DNA of 6,949 bases from Gammaproteobacteria bacterium. GTDB lineage: Bacteria > Pseudomonadota > Gammaproteobacteria > Steroidobacterales > Steroidobacteraceae. The stretch is from assembly GCA_030830595.1 (NCBI GenBank), contig JAURMS010000115.1, positions 1-6,949 on the forward strand, given 5' to 3'. Position numbers and translations under genes: made by a program. How positions within the stretch are numbered: position 1 is the stretch's first letter; the number at the start of each line of letters is the position of its first letter. Below, one piece after another: positions 1 to 6,012 of this stretch. The notes under the pieces are model-generated. The model made no database searches. It was given only the letters and a program-made list of their open reading frames with translations, and was not told the origin of the DNA.

Positions 1-395
1 GGCAGTGGTTCGATCACCACGCCGAAGACTGCGCGGCTCTCGATGTCGAGTACGGGAACATGTTCTGTGTGGTGGGCGATCGCGGCATCCTGATCGAGCC
101 GGTCTTCTACTGGCCGGATGCGCGCGAGGCCTTCCATGAGCGGGTCATGACTGCCAGCCATCTCGCGACGCTGCGCCGCTACGATCGGAATCCGGCAGCA
201 CGCGAACTCGTCATGCGCCTGCGCAAGGGGACCGCGGAGGTGTTGCAGCGGCACGGTGCCGTGCATTTCCAGATCGGTCGGTATTACGAATACCTGCCGG
301 CCCTGGACCCAAGCGCAAGCCAGATGCTGCGTGCCTTCAAGCATCTCGTGGACCCGCAGGGCATCATGAATCCCGGGGTACTCGGCCTGGATTGA
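1..395 (+). CDS. FAD-binding oxidoreductase, C-terminal part (5' end outside window)
   Basis: The reading frame is open from base 3 to the TGA at 393-395, giving 130 residues with no start in view, so only the C-terminal end of the gene is present. The last residues read AFKHLVDPQGIMNPGVLGLD. A DPxGIMNPG segment close to the C-terminus is the usual ending of FAD-linked oxidases of the glycolate oxidase/D-lactate dehydrogenase/vanillyl-alcohol oxidase superfamily. The segment HFQIGRYY about 45 residues from the end sits where these enzymes carry the conserved histidine-glycine motif that lines the flavin pocket. Members oxidise hydroxy acids or phenolic alcohols with FAD; the substrate-binding and FAD-binding N-terminal domains are not in the window, so the substrate cannot be named. 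An internal ATG at 60 begins mid-domain and is not the true start. The stop lies about 200 bases before oppB. Confidence 0.75.
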   Translation, partial: QWFDHHAEDCAALDVEYGNMFCVVGDRGILIEPVFYWPDAREAFHERVMTASHLATLRRYDRNPAARELVMRLRKGTAEVLQRHGAVHFQIGRYYEYLPALDPSASQMLRAFKHLVDPQGIMNPGVLGLD

Positions 396-420
396 TTTTG
401 CGGTGCGAAACAGAAAAGGT

Positions 421-449
421 TTGCCCATTCTCAATTTTGGGATTAGTTT
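421..449 (+). promoter_or_regulatory. Weak candidate promoter in the AT-richer stretch before the hairpins
   Basis: Bases 392-456 are clearly more AT-rich than the surrounding coding DNA. TTGCCC at 421-426 followed 17 bases later by TAGTTT at 444-449 gives a loose sigma-70-like pair. Initiation here would start a transcript near 455, just before the three hairpins. The -10 match is poor, so this is only a pointer to where a promoter would be sought. Confidence 0.2.
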
Positions 450-476
450 TGCGTTGGACAGAGGCTTGACGGAAAC

Positions 477-588
477 GGCCCCGCGGGACAACCAGCACAA
501 CAGCGGGGCTTGGGGGGAAGGTTCGCTCGAGCGGAGACGCTCGCGAACCGATCACGACAGCGGCTTCATGCGGAGCCGCTTCTTTTTT
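477..588 (+). ncRNA. Candidate structured leader or small RNA: three tandem hairpins ending in a terminator
   Basis: Three hairpins follow one another in the non-coding gap between the oxidase gene and oppB. Hairpin 1 pairs 477-484 with 503-510 (8 pairs including one G-U, 18-base loop). Hairpin 2 pairs 520-526 with 543-549 and 529-533 with 538-542, with a two-base bulge at 527-528 and a GAGA (GNRA-type) tetraloop at 534-537. Hairpin 3 is the intrinsic terminator at 559-588. Such a compact array ending in a terminator is typical of a small RNA or a regulatory 5' leader. The right arm of hairpin 1 (502-510) resembles the left arm of the terminator (559-565) and could pair with the terminator's right arm (574-580) with a two-base bulge, so an antiterminator fold is conceivable. 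It matches no riboswitch class I can name. The pairings are read directly; that it is a functional RNA is inference. Confidence 0.4.
559..588 (+). terminator. Intrinsic (Rho-independent) terminator just upstream of oppB
   Basis: A 9-pair stem joins 559-567 to 572-580 (one G-U pair) around a four-base loop ATGC, and is followed directly by TCTTTTTT at 581-588. The stem is GC-rich and the U-tract is strong, so this is a convincing terminator for plus-strand transcription. Its placement is odd: the oppB start codon is at 603, leaving only 14 bases, too few for a separate promoter. It may end the oxidase transcript, end a small RNA, or control read-through into the opp operon. Confidence 0.8.
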
Positions 589-602
589 GGTCGGGCAGAA
601 GC

Positions 603-1535
603 GTGTTGATCTATACCCTCAAGCGACTGGCCGAGGCCCTGCCGACGCTGCTGGTCGTCATCCTGCTGGCCTTCCTGCTCACCCGTGCAGCACCCGGCGG
701 CCCGTTCGACGAGGAACAGGCCATGCCGCCGGAAGTGCGCGCCAACCTGGAGCGCAGCTACGGGCTCGACGCGCCGCTCCACGAGCAGTTCCTGCGTTAC
801 CTCGGTGGCCTGCTACGTGGGGATTTTGGCCCTTCATTCACCTTCAAGGATTACAGCGTCAGTGAACTGATTGCCGAGGGCCTCCCCACCAGCGCCGCGC
901 TCGGTGGCGCGGCCCTGCTGTTGGCGGTGCTGGCGGGTATTCCGCTCGGCCTGGTAGCAGCCCTGCGGGCCCGCGGATGGCTGGATCGGCTGGCCATGGG
1001 CCTCGCGGTCGGAGGCATCGCCCTGCCGGTGTTCGTCATCGGTCCGCTGCTGGTTCTCGTGTTCGGGGTCTATCTGGATCTCGTGCCGGTGGCAGGGTGG
1101 GGAGAGGGCGCCTGGCTGGACCGCATCCTGCCCACGGTCACCCTGGCCCTGCCGATCGTGGCCTACCTGGCAAGGCTGACCCGTGGCAGCGTCCTAGAAG
1201 TGTTGCAATCCCCCTTCGTCATGGCCGCCAAGGCGAGGGGCGTTGCCCGCCATAGCCTGATCCTCCGACACGTCCTGCCCGCGGCCATGGTGCCGGTGAT
1301 CGGCTACCTCGGTCCTGCCAGTGCCGCCATCCTGACCGGTTCCCTGGTGGTCGAGATCCTGTTCGGCATCCCCGGGATCGGGCGGCACCTTGTCATGGGC
1401 GCCTTGAACCGCGACTACACGCTGGTCATGGGCATGGTGATCCTCTACGCCAGCAGCATGATCCTGGCCAATCTGGTCGCAGATCTCGGCTGCGCGGCGG
1501 TTGATCCGCGCATTCGCCTGGGCAGGCGTCGATGA
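603..1535 (+). CDS. oppB: Oligopeptide-type ABC importer, permease subunit OppB
   Basis: This is one of the two inner-membrane subunits of an Opp/Dpp-family importer that brings peptides or similar solutes into the cytoplasm using ATP hydrolysed by OppD and OppF. GTG 603 gives 310 residues, close to the roughly 306 of enterobacterial OppB, and the expected N-terminus: a short basic start followed by the first membrane helix (about residues 12-28). The family's large periplasmic segment follows, with PPEVRANLE (42-50) and GDFGPSF (73-79). The cytoplasmic EAA loop that docks on the ATPases lies near residues 206-226, followed by GIPGIG (255-260) and GALNRDY (266-272). The C-terminus ends in DPRIRLG, as in OppB. 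The Shine-Dalgarno site is weak because the bases before the start are the U-tract of the terminator. The frame is open back to TTG 510, but the extra residues have no family counterpart. The stop overlaps the oppC start (ATGA). Confidence 0.88.
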   Translation: MLIYTLKRLAEALPTLLVVILLAFLLTRAAPGGPFDEEQAMPPEVRANLERSYGLDAPLHEQFLRYLGGLLRGDFGPSFTFKDYSVSELIAEGLPTSAALGGAALLLAVLAGIPLGLVAALRARGWLDRLAMGLAVGGIALPVFVIGPLLVLVFGVYLDLVPVAGWGEGAWLDRILPTVTLALPIVAYLARLTRGSVLEVLQSPFVMAAKARGVARHSLILRHVLPAAMVPVIGYLGPASAAILTGSLVVEILFGIPGIGRHLVMGALNRDYTLVMGMVILYASSMILANLVADLGCAAVDPRIRLGRRR

Positions 1536-2389
1536 CCCGCGACCGCTCCCTGTGGGCCGAGTCTGTCAGTCGTCTGCTCGACCATTCCGCCGCCGTGGCC
1601 AGCCTCGCCATCCTCTCCGCCATGGTCGTCGCCGCCGTGATCGGGCCATGGCTGAGCCCGCACCAGGCAGAAGTACTCGACTGGTCAATGATGGGCGCGC
1701 CGCCCGACCTGCTTTCCGGTCACTGGATGGGCACCGACCGTCTTGGGCGTGACCTGCTGGTGCGTACCCTCGAGGGAATGCGGATTTCCCTGCTGATTGC
1801 CGTGGCCGCGGCCATCGTGAGCCTGGTGCTGGGTACCCTGTGGGGGGCGATAGCCGGTTACTCGGGCGGCCGGATCGATAGCGTGATGATGCGCGGTGTC
1901 GATGTGCTGTTCGCGATGCCCACCCTGTTCTTCGTCATCCTGCTGACCACCTTGTTCAGTCGGAGCCCACTCCTGCTGATCGCCTGCATCGGCTTGACCG
2001 GCTGGCTCACCGTGGCGCGAGTGGTCCGCAGCGAGACCATGGCGCTTGCCAGTCGAGAGTTCATCGAAGCTTCGGTCGCTTGCGGCGCCCGACCTGCGGG
2101 GGTCGTGTTCAGGCACCTCGTCCCCAACCTTGCGGGCACCGTGGTGACTTACGCGACCCTGCTGATCCCGCAGATGATCCTGGTGGAGAGCTTCCTGAGT
2201 TTTCTTGGCATCGGGGTACAGGAGCCCGCTTCCAGCCTGGGCAACCTGATTGCGGAGGGCGCTGCCGAACTGGACGCCGCACCGTGGATGCTGGTGGGTC
2301 CGGCTGCGTGCCTCGTCCTGCTGGTGTTCTGTTTCAATTATCTGGGTGACGGCTTGCGGGACGCCCTGGACCCGAGGCGGCGGCGGTGA
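1532..2389 (+). CDS. oppC: Oligopeptide-type ABC importer, permease subunit OppC
   Basis: This is the second inner-membrane permease, partner of OppB. The product has 285 residues, slightly shorter than enterobacterial OppC (about 302) because its cytoplasmic N-terminus is shorter. The first membrane helix is near residues 20-40. The sequence then shows GTDRLGRDLL (67-76), the hallmark of DppC/OppC-type permeases, the SGGRIDSVMMR segment (111-121), and the EAA loop near 177-198 (EFIEASVACGARPAG onward). ESFLSFLGIG (219-228) and the ending DGLRDALDP (273-281) are strongly OppC-like. The ATG shares bases with the oppB stop (ATGA), so translation is probably coupled. The stop overlaps the oppD start by 4 bases. 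Assignment to the OppC family is firm; the transported substrate is not shown by the sequence. Confidence 0.88.
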   Translation: MTRDRSLWAESVSRLLDHSAAVASLAILSAMVVAAVIGPWLSPHQAEVLDWSMMGAPPDLLSGHWMGTDRLGRDLLVRTLEGMRISLLIAVAAAIVSLVLGTLWGAIAGYSGGRIDSVMMRGVDVLFAMPTLFFVILLTTLFSRSPLLLIACIGLTGWLTVARVVRSETMALASREFIEASVACGARPAGVVFRHLVPNLAGTVVTYATLLIPQMILVESFLSFLGIGVQEPASSLGNLIAEGAAELDAAPWMLVGPAACLVLLVFCFNYLGDGLRDALDPRRRR

Positions 2390-3363
2390 GCCTGTTCGAG
2401 ATCCGCAACCTGTCGGTGAGCTTCAGCACGCCCGAAGGGAGTGTCGAGGCGGTGCGGGGGGTGTCGCTCGGACTCGCCGCGGGAGAATCACTGGCGATCG
2501 TCGGTGAGTCGGGTTCCGGCAAGAGCCAGACCCTCCTTGGCGCCCTCGGCTTGCTGGCGAGCAACGGACGGGTGACCGCAGGGCGTTGTGTGTTCGCCGG
2601 GCGTGAACTCGACTGTGGGCCGTCTTTGGAGGGCTTGCTCGGGAGTCAAATCGGTTACATCCCTCAGGATGCCATGGGCTGTCTGACCCCTCACCTTCGT
2701 CTGGGCGCCCAGTTGGGCGAACTGCTCATGCGCCACCGAGGTCTGGGGGCCGACTCGGCCCGGCGCGCGGCCAGGGAACTGCTCGCACTGGTGAGACTGC
2801 CCGATCCGGACTTCCGGCTCGACCTGTACCCCCATGAACTCTCAGGGGGACAGCGACAGCGAGTGGCCATCGCGGCGGCACTCGCCGGTCAACCTGCCGT
2901 GCTCATCGCAGATGAACCTACCACGGCCCTCGACGTCACGGTGCAGGCCCAGGTGGTCGCACTGCTCAGGGACCTGCAGGCGCAGCAGGACCTCGCCCTG
3001 GTCACGATCACCCACGACCTTGGAGTGGTCGCAGCCCTCGGGGGGCGTGTCATGGTCATGTACGCGGGGCAGGTGGTGGAGGAAGGCCAGGTCGAGGAGG
3101 TGTTCAGGCAGCCAGCCCATCCCTACACGGCAGCCTTGCTCGCGGCGCGGCCGGCAGCCGAGGCGACGAGGGCTGGTCCGATGCAAACCATTCCCGGCAG
3201 CCCGCCCCAAACTGGATCGCTGGGGCCTGGCTGCGCGTTCGCTCCCCGTTGCTCAATCGCGGGAACGGAGTGCATTCGAGAGGCTCCCCTGCAGACCGGC
3301 ATGGGCCGGCGAGTTCGCTGCCACCAACCGCTCATTGCCCGCGCCTGGCAGGCCTCGCCGTGA
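2386..3363 (+). CDS. oppD: Oligopeptide-type ABC importer, ATPase subunit OppD
   Basis: A cytoplasmic ATPase that pairs with OppF to power the OppBC channel. The 325-residue product has Walker A GESGSGKS (40-47), a Q-loop glutamine at 94, signature LSGGQ (152-156), Walker B VLIADE (172-177), D-loop ALD (181-183) and the switch histidine at 210, so it should be catalytically competent. After the nucleotide domain comes the Opp/Dpp C-terminal extension, starting around HPYT (245-248), with cysteines 283, 289, 296 and 312 in the spacing known to bind a [4Fe-4S] cluster in this family. NikD/NikE-type nickel ATPases are shorter and usually lack this extension, which favours a peptide-type role. 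The residues after the Q-loop glutamine (QDAMGCLTPH) differ from the usual QDPMTSLNP. The start is GTG 2386, overlapping the oppC stop as GTGA, with GAGG at 2374-2377 as a possible ribosome site. Confidence 0.88.
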   Translation: MSLFEIRNLSVSFSTPEGSVEAVRGVSLGLAAGESLAIVGESGSGKSQTLLGALGLLASNGRVTAGRCVFAGRELDCGPSLEGLLGSQIGYIPQDAMGCLTPHLRLGAQLGELLMRHRGLGADSARRAARELLALVRLPDPDFRLDLYPHELSGGQRQRVAIAAALAGQPAVLIADEPTTALDVTVQAQVVALLRDLQAQQDLALVTITHDLGVVAALGGRVMVMYAGQVVEEGQVEEVFRQPAHPYTAALLAARPAAEATRAGPMQTIPGSPPQTGSLGPGCAFAPRCSIAGTECIREAPLQTGMGRRVRCHQPLIARAWQASP

Positions 3364-4382
3364 GTGCGTTGCTCCAGGCGCTCGATCTCGAGGTGAGCTT
3401 TCCACTCGGGCAAGGCTGGACCCGGCGTTCGGTCTTGCGAGCCCTGCGCGGGGTATCACTGTCGCTGGGACGAGGGGAGGCGGTCGGAATTGTCGGTGAA
3501 TCAGGATGTGGAAAGAGCACCCTCGCTCGAGTCCTGCTGGGTCTCATCAAGCCCGACTCGGGGCAGGTCCTGCTCGAAGGCAGGGCTGTCGCACACCATG
3601 ATCGTGATGCGCTCCTGGAGTTGAGGCGAAGGGTGCAGATGGTCTTCCAGGATCCTCGTGGCAGCCTCAATCCCAGGCTGACCATCCTGGAGTCCATCGC
3701 CGAGCCGCTGCGCTGCCTGCGCCCCGAGTTCTCGGCCAGTGAGCGCCGCATGCTGATCATGCACACCCTGGAGCAGGTCGGACTTGATCGCGGGCTCGCG
3801 TCGCGCTACCCGCACGAACTCAGCGGCGGGCAGTGCCAGCGCGCCGGCATTGCCCGCGCCATCGTGGCGAAACCGGACTGCCTGGTCTGCGACGAACCGG
3901 TGAGCGCGCTCGACCTGTCCATTCAAGGCCAGATCGTCAACCTGCTGGCGGACCTGCGCCGGGAGATCGGGGTTGGCGTGCTGTTCATCAGTCACAATCT
4001 ATCGGTGGTCCGCCACCTCTGTGATCGGGTGCTGGTGATGCACCTCGGGCAGGTCGTGGAGGAGGGCAATGTCGTCCAGGTATTCACTGCCCCGCGTCAT
4101 CCCTATACCCAGCTGTTGTTGAGTTCGGAGTTGGTGGCCGAACCTGGACGACCGTTGCCGGCGCTCCCGGACGGCGAGCCTGCCTCTCCGCTGTCACCGC
4201 CCGCGGGCTGTAGCTTCGTTGGGCGCTGCCCCGTCGTGATGGAGGCCTGTCGGCATGAACCGCCTCCGGTCACCCGGGACCCGGACGGACACGCCACTCG
4301 CTGTTACCGCTGGACCGATTCGACCAGCTCGATCCATTCACCCGCCATACCCCTCAGCACCGACGCGCGTCGACCCAGGTAA
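3360..4382 (+). CDS. oppF: Oligopeptide-type ABC importer, ATPase subunit OppF
   Basis: This is the second ATPase of the importer. GTG 3360 overlaps the oppD stop as GTGA, matching the pattern of the genes before it, and gives 340 residues (enterobacterial OppF is about 334). The frame is open further upstream to 3249, but that part lies inside oppD and has no family likeness. Visible motifs are Walker A GESGCGKST (46-54), Q-loop QDPRGSLNP (97-105), signature LSGGQCQR (154-161, with the cysteine typical of OppF), Walker B LVCDE (175-179), D-loop SALD (182-185) and switch histidine 212. The C-terminal extension has HPYT (247-250) and cysteines 284, 290, 297 and 315, fitting a [4Fe-4S] site. 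The last 26 codons (315-340) overlap the convergent VOC gene and the tail after about residue 320 has no recognisable family sequence. It is the last gene of the opp operon. Confidence 0.87.
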   Translation: MSALLQALDLEVSFPLGQGWTRRSVLRALRGVSLSLGRGEAVGIVGESGCGKSTLARVLLGLIKPDSGQVLLEGRAVAHHDRDALLELRRRVQMVFQDPRGSLNPRLTILESIAEPLRCLRPEFSASERRMLIMHTLEQVGLDRGLASRYPHELSGGQCQRAGIARAIVAKPDCLVCDEPVSALDLSIQGQIVNLLADLRREIGVGVLFISHNLSVVRHLCDRVLVMHLGQVVEEGNVVQVFTAPRHPYTQLLLSSELVAEPGRPLPALPDGEPASPLSPPAGCSFVGRCPVVMEACRHEPPPVTRDPDGHATRCYRWTDSTSSIHSPAIPLSTDARRPR

Positions 4383-5197
4383 GGGGCTTCAGCGTGGCGG
4401 GTAGGCCCCGGGTGTTCCAGCCCGGTGATCCGACCCAGGTCCGTCACCGTGAAGGTCACCATGGCGATGCCAGGGGGCAGTTCACCCGGCAGTACCGGAC
4501 GGGGACCCGCCTCGGCAGGGTACTCATCGATCTCCACGAGAAAATCTTCGGGGAAACGCACGATGGAGAGCGGAAATTGCCGCTCCGATTCCAGGCCCCA
4601 CTCGCGGGCCAGGACCGAGATGGTGGAGTGCGCCGCTTCGGTCACCGGCATCCCGAGTTGACGAGCGTAGAAATTCCGCATGGAGCTCATGTCCGGACCG
4701 CCCAGGACGACGATGAAGGTCCGGTCGATCGCTGCCTGGGCCGTCCCAAGGTTGAACAGCGAACGCCCCGGTGGAATCCTGGTCAGGTAGACAAGCTCTC
4801 CCGCGGGGCCGATGGCCTGCATGGCGATCACTTCGGGATTGAGGGACAAACCCCGTGGCTCCCCGATGACCTTGAAGGCCGAATTCTCCAGCCGGCTACG
4901 CGTGGCGAGGGGGTCCTGGATCAAGATCTCGTTGGCGTTCCATCCCCAGCTGCGCATGGCTCGATAGCCGGCAGCGGAGGGCTGGTGAATGATGCGGAGG
5001 AACACGTCGCTGCCTCCCGCCGGCCGTAGCAGCACCCATTCCCGTCCCTCGACCGCCACGGCCTGCCATGCCCGGGCCAGCGGGCGGCTCACCACGCCGC
5101 GGGCTTCCACGGTGAATCCAAGGGTATCGACGTAGGCGCGTTCCATTGCCACCAGGTCGGGCACGGCCAGCGTGACCGTCAAGATGCCCGTCAACAT
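4304..5197 (-). CDS. Two-module VOC-fold (glyoxalase/bleomycin-resistance/dioxygenase) protein
   Basis: The 297-residue product appears to consist of two VOC modules, about 4-141 and 157-295. Each begins with the family pattern of a beta strand, a short acidic turn and a helix with an aromatic residue (VTLAVPDLVAMERAYVDTLGF at 8-28; VVLGGPDMSSMRNFYARQLGM at 163-183). Each ends in the usual glutamate-bearing strand (GELVYL 133-138; GEWIELVE near the C-terminus). VOC proteins act on small molecules, often with a divalent metal held by His/Glu side chains. Here the first-strand histidine is replaced (Thr7 or Thr9 region in module 1, Phe161 region in module 2) while the closing glutamates remain, so metal binding is uncertain. 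The ATG at 5197-5195 is preceded by AAAGGGGG, a good ribosome site. Reaction and substrate cannot be named. The gene is divergent from the NicO-like gene and convergent with oppF. Confidence 0.75.
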   Translation of the reverse strand: MLTGILTVTLAVPDLVAMERAYVDTLGFTVEARGVVSRPLARAWQAVAVEGREWVLLRPAGGSDVFLRIIHQPSAAGYRAMRSWGWNANEILIQDPLATRSRLENSAFKVIGEPRGLSLNPEVIAMQAIGPAGELVYLTRIPPGRSLFNLGTAQAAIDRTFIVVLGGPDMSSMRNFYARQLGMPVTEAAHSTISVLAREWGLESERQFPLSIVRFPEDFLVEIDEYPAEAGPRPVLPGELPPGIAMVTFTVTDLGRITGLEHPGPTRHAEAPYLGRRASVLRGMAGEWIELVESVQR

Positions 5198-5226
5198 TCT
5201 CGCCCCCTTTTGTCCAGAACTTGGGC

Positions 5227-5232
5227 ATCATA
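5227..5232 (-). promoter_or_regulatory. Candidate -10 box for the VOC gene
   Basis: Read on the minus strand, 5232-5227 is TATGAT, five of six matches to the sigma-70 -10 consensus, about 30 bases before the VOC start codon. No convincing -35 lies at the usual distance: the minus-strand bases at 5255-5250 are GGGGGT. A promoter with a poor -35 might depend on an activator. The divergent intergenic region is only 86 bases, so promoter signals for both directions must lie here. Confidence 0.3.
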
Positions 5233-5243
5233 AACCACCGGCC

Positions 5244-5262
5244 CGGCGCACCCCCTGCGCTG
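5244..5262. promoter_or_regulatory. Inverted repeat around a C5/G5 tract upstream of the NicO-like gene
   Basis: GCGCA (5246-5250) and TGCGC (5256-5260) are perfect inverted repeats flanking CCCCC (5251-5255); with one G-T pair the symmetry extends to 5244 and 5262. It lies 21 bases before the ATG at 5284 and close to the divergent promoter region. Operators of the CsoR/RcnR metal-sensor family share this layout of short inverted half-sites around a G/C tract, and RcnR controls nickel/cobalt efflux. The half-site sequence itself does not match the known RcnR half-site (TACT/AGTA), and such repeats arise by chance in GC-rich DNA. Confidence 0.2.
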
Positions 5263-5283
5263 CCGACTCGGGAGAACGGGCTG

Positions 5284-6000
5284 ATGACCGTTGATGACCT
5301 GTTGCTGTGGACAGCCTTGTCGATTGGCTTGATCCATACCCTGCTTGGTCCTGATCATTACCTGCCGTTTGTTGCCATGCGGCGTGCGCGCGGCTGGAGC
5401 ACGCCCCGCATGGTGGCTGCAGTCTGCGGCTTCGGCGCGGCGCACGTGACCGCCTCTGCGGCACTGGGGCTCATCGGCATCGCCTTCGGCGTCGCCCTCG
5501 GCTGGCTGGAGGGCCTGCAGCACCTGAGGGGCGAGGTCGCGGCCTGGCTGTTGCTCGGGGCAGGCTTGGCCTACGCCAGCTGGGGCATCCGTCGCGCCAG
5601 GCAGGGCGGCAGTCACACCCACGCCCACGTGCACGCCGACGGCACGGTTCACGTCCACCCGCACACACATACGGCCGCCACCCACCGCCATCCGCACGCC
5701 AGCGAGGGTCGCTGGGGTCCGTGGCTGGTGTTCCTCGTGTTCCTGCTCGGGCCGTGCGAGGCGCTCATCCCGGTCCTCATGTACCCCGCCGCCCAGTCTG
5801 ACTGGCATACAGTGGGCACGGTCACGCTGGCCTTTGCCGCGGCAACCCTCAGCACCATGGTGGTGGCCACGCTCGTCGCAGACCGCCTGCTGGTCGGCCT
5901 GCTCGAGCGCGCCGTGAGCGGCCGACAGGACTGGTCGCACGCGCTGGCAGGAGGCACAATAGCCCTGTGCGGTGCCGGGATCCTGGCACTGGGTCACTAG
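5284..6000 (+). CDS. NicO/UreH-like membrane metal transporter with histidine-rich loop
   Basis: The 238-residue product is an integral inner-membrane protein with about six hydrophobic segments (roughly 6-30, 42-68, 86-102, 147-170, 178-200, 219-236). The first segment carries HTLLGPDH (18-25), resembling the metal-selective His/Asp signature in membrane helices of nickel/cobalt permeases and the UreH/NicO group, and GPCEALIP (156-163) is also typical of NicO/UreH-like proteins. Between the third and fourth segments is a soluble loop with 11 histidines in 28 residues (111-138), as in RcnA-type transporters, likely a metal-binding or sensing stretch. Movement of nickel, cobalt or a similar ion is the best inference; direction and ion are not shown. 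ATG 5284 is chosen because GGAG at 5271-5274 sits at the right distance and the first helix follows at once; the frame is open back to 5221 but those residues look non-coding. It leads a three-gene set. Confidence 0.75.
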   Translation: MTVDDLLLWTALSIGLIHTLLGPDHYLPFVAMRRARGWSTPRMVAAVCGFGAAHVTASAALGLIGIAFGVALGWLEGLQHLRGEVAAWLLLGAGLAYASWGIRRARQGGSHTHAHVHADGTVHVHPHTHTAATHRHPHASEGRWGPWLVFLVFLLGPCEALIPVLMYPAAQSDWHTVGTVTLAFAAATLSTMVVATLVADRLLVGLLERAVSGRQDWSHALAGGTIALCGAGILALGH

Positions 6001-6012
6001 TGGAGGCCGACG

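Noticed and set aside
364..555. 63-codon minus-strand frame in the leader region
   Set aside because: It overlaps the oxidase end and the hairpins, with composition unlike the real genes here.
510..602. Upstream extension of oppB to TTG 510
   Set aside because: The added residues would be coded by the hairpins and terminator and have no OppB counterpart; GTG 603 gives the expected family N-terminus and length.
403..609. 68-codon frame between the oxidase gene and oppB
   Set aside because: It runs through all three hairpins and the terminator, has no good ribosome site, and its sequence has no protein-like pattern.
2386..4382. Assignment of the ABC importer as a nickel (NikBCDE) system because a NicO-like gene is nearby
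   Set aside because: Both ATPases have the long four-cysteine C-terminal extension and the permeases match OppB/OppC signature segments; the NicO-like gene is in a separate transcript.
4371..4440. Ten-base direct repeat CGACCCAGGT at 4371 and 4431
   Set aside because: A ten-base repeat pair is expected by chance many times in about 7 kb, and both copies lie within coding sequence.
4394..5029. 211-codon open frame on the plus strand opposite the VOC gene
   Set aside because: The translation has no recognisable fold or pattern, whereas the minus strand encodes two VOC modules with a good ribosome site; it is a GC-rich shadow frame.
5614..5700. CAC-rich repetitive DNA resembling a simple repeat
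   Set aside because: It is the coding sequence of the histidine-rich loop of the NicO-like transporter, so it is explained by the protein.
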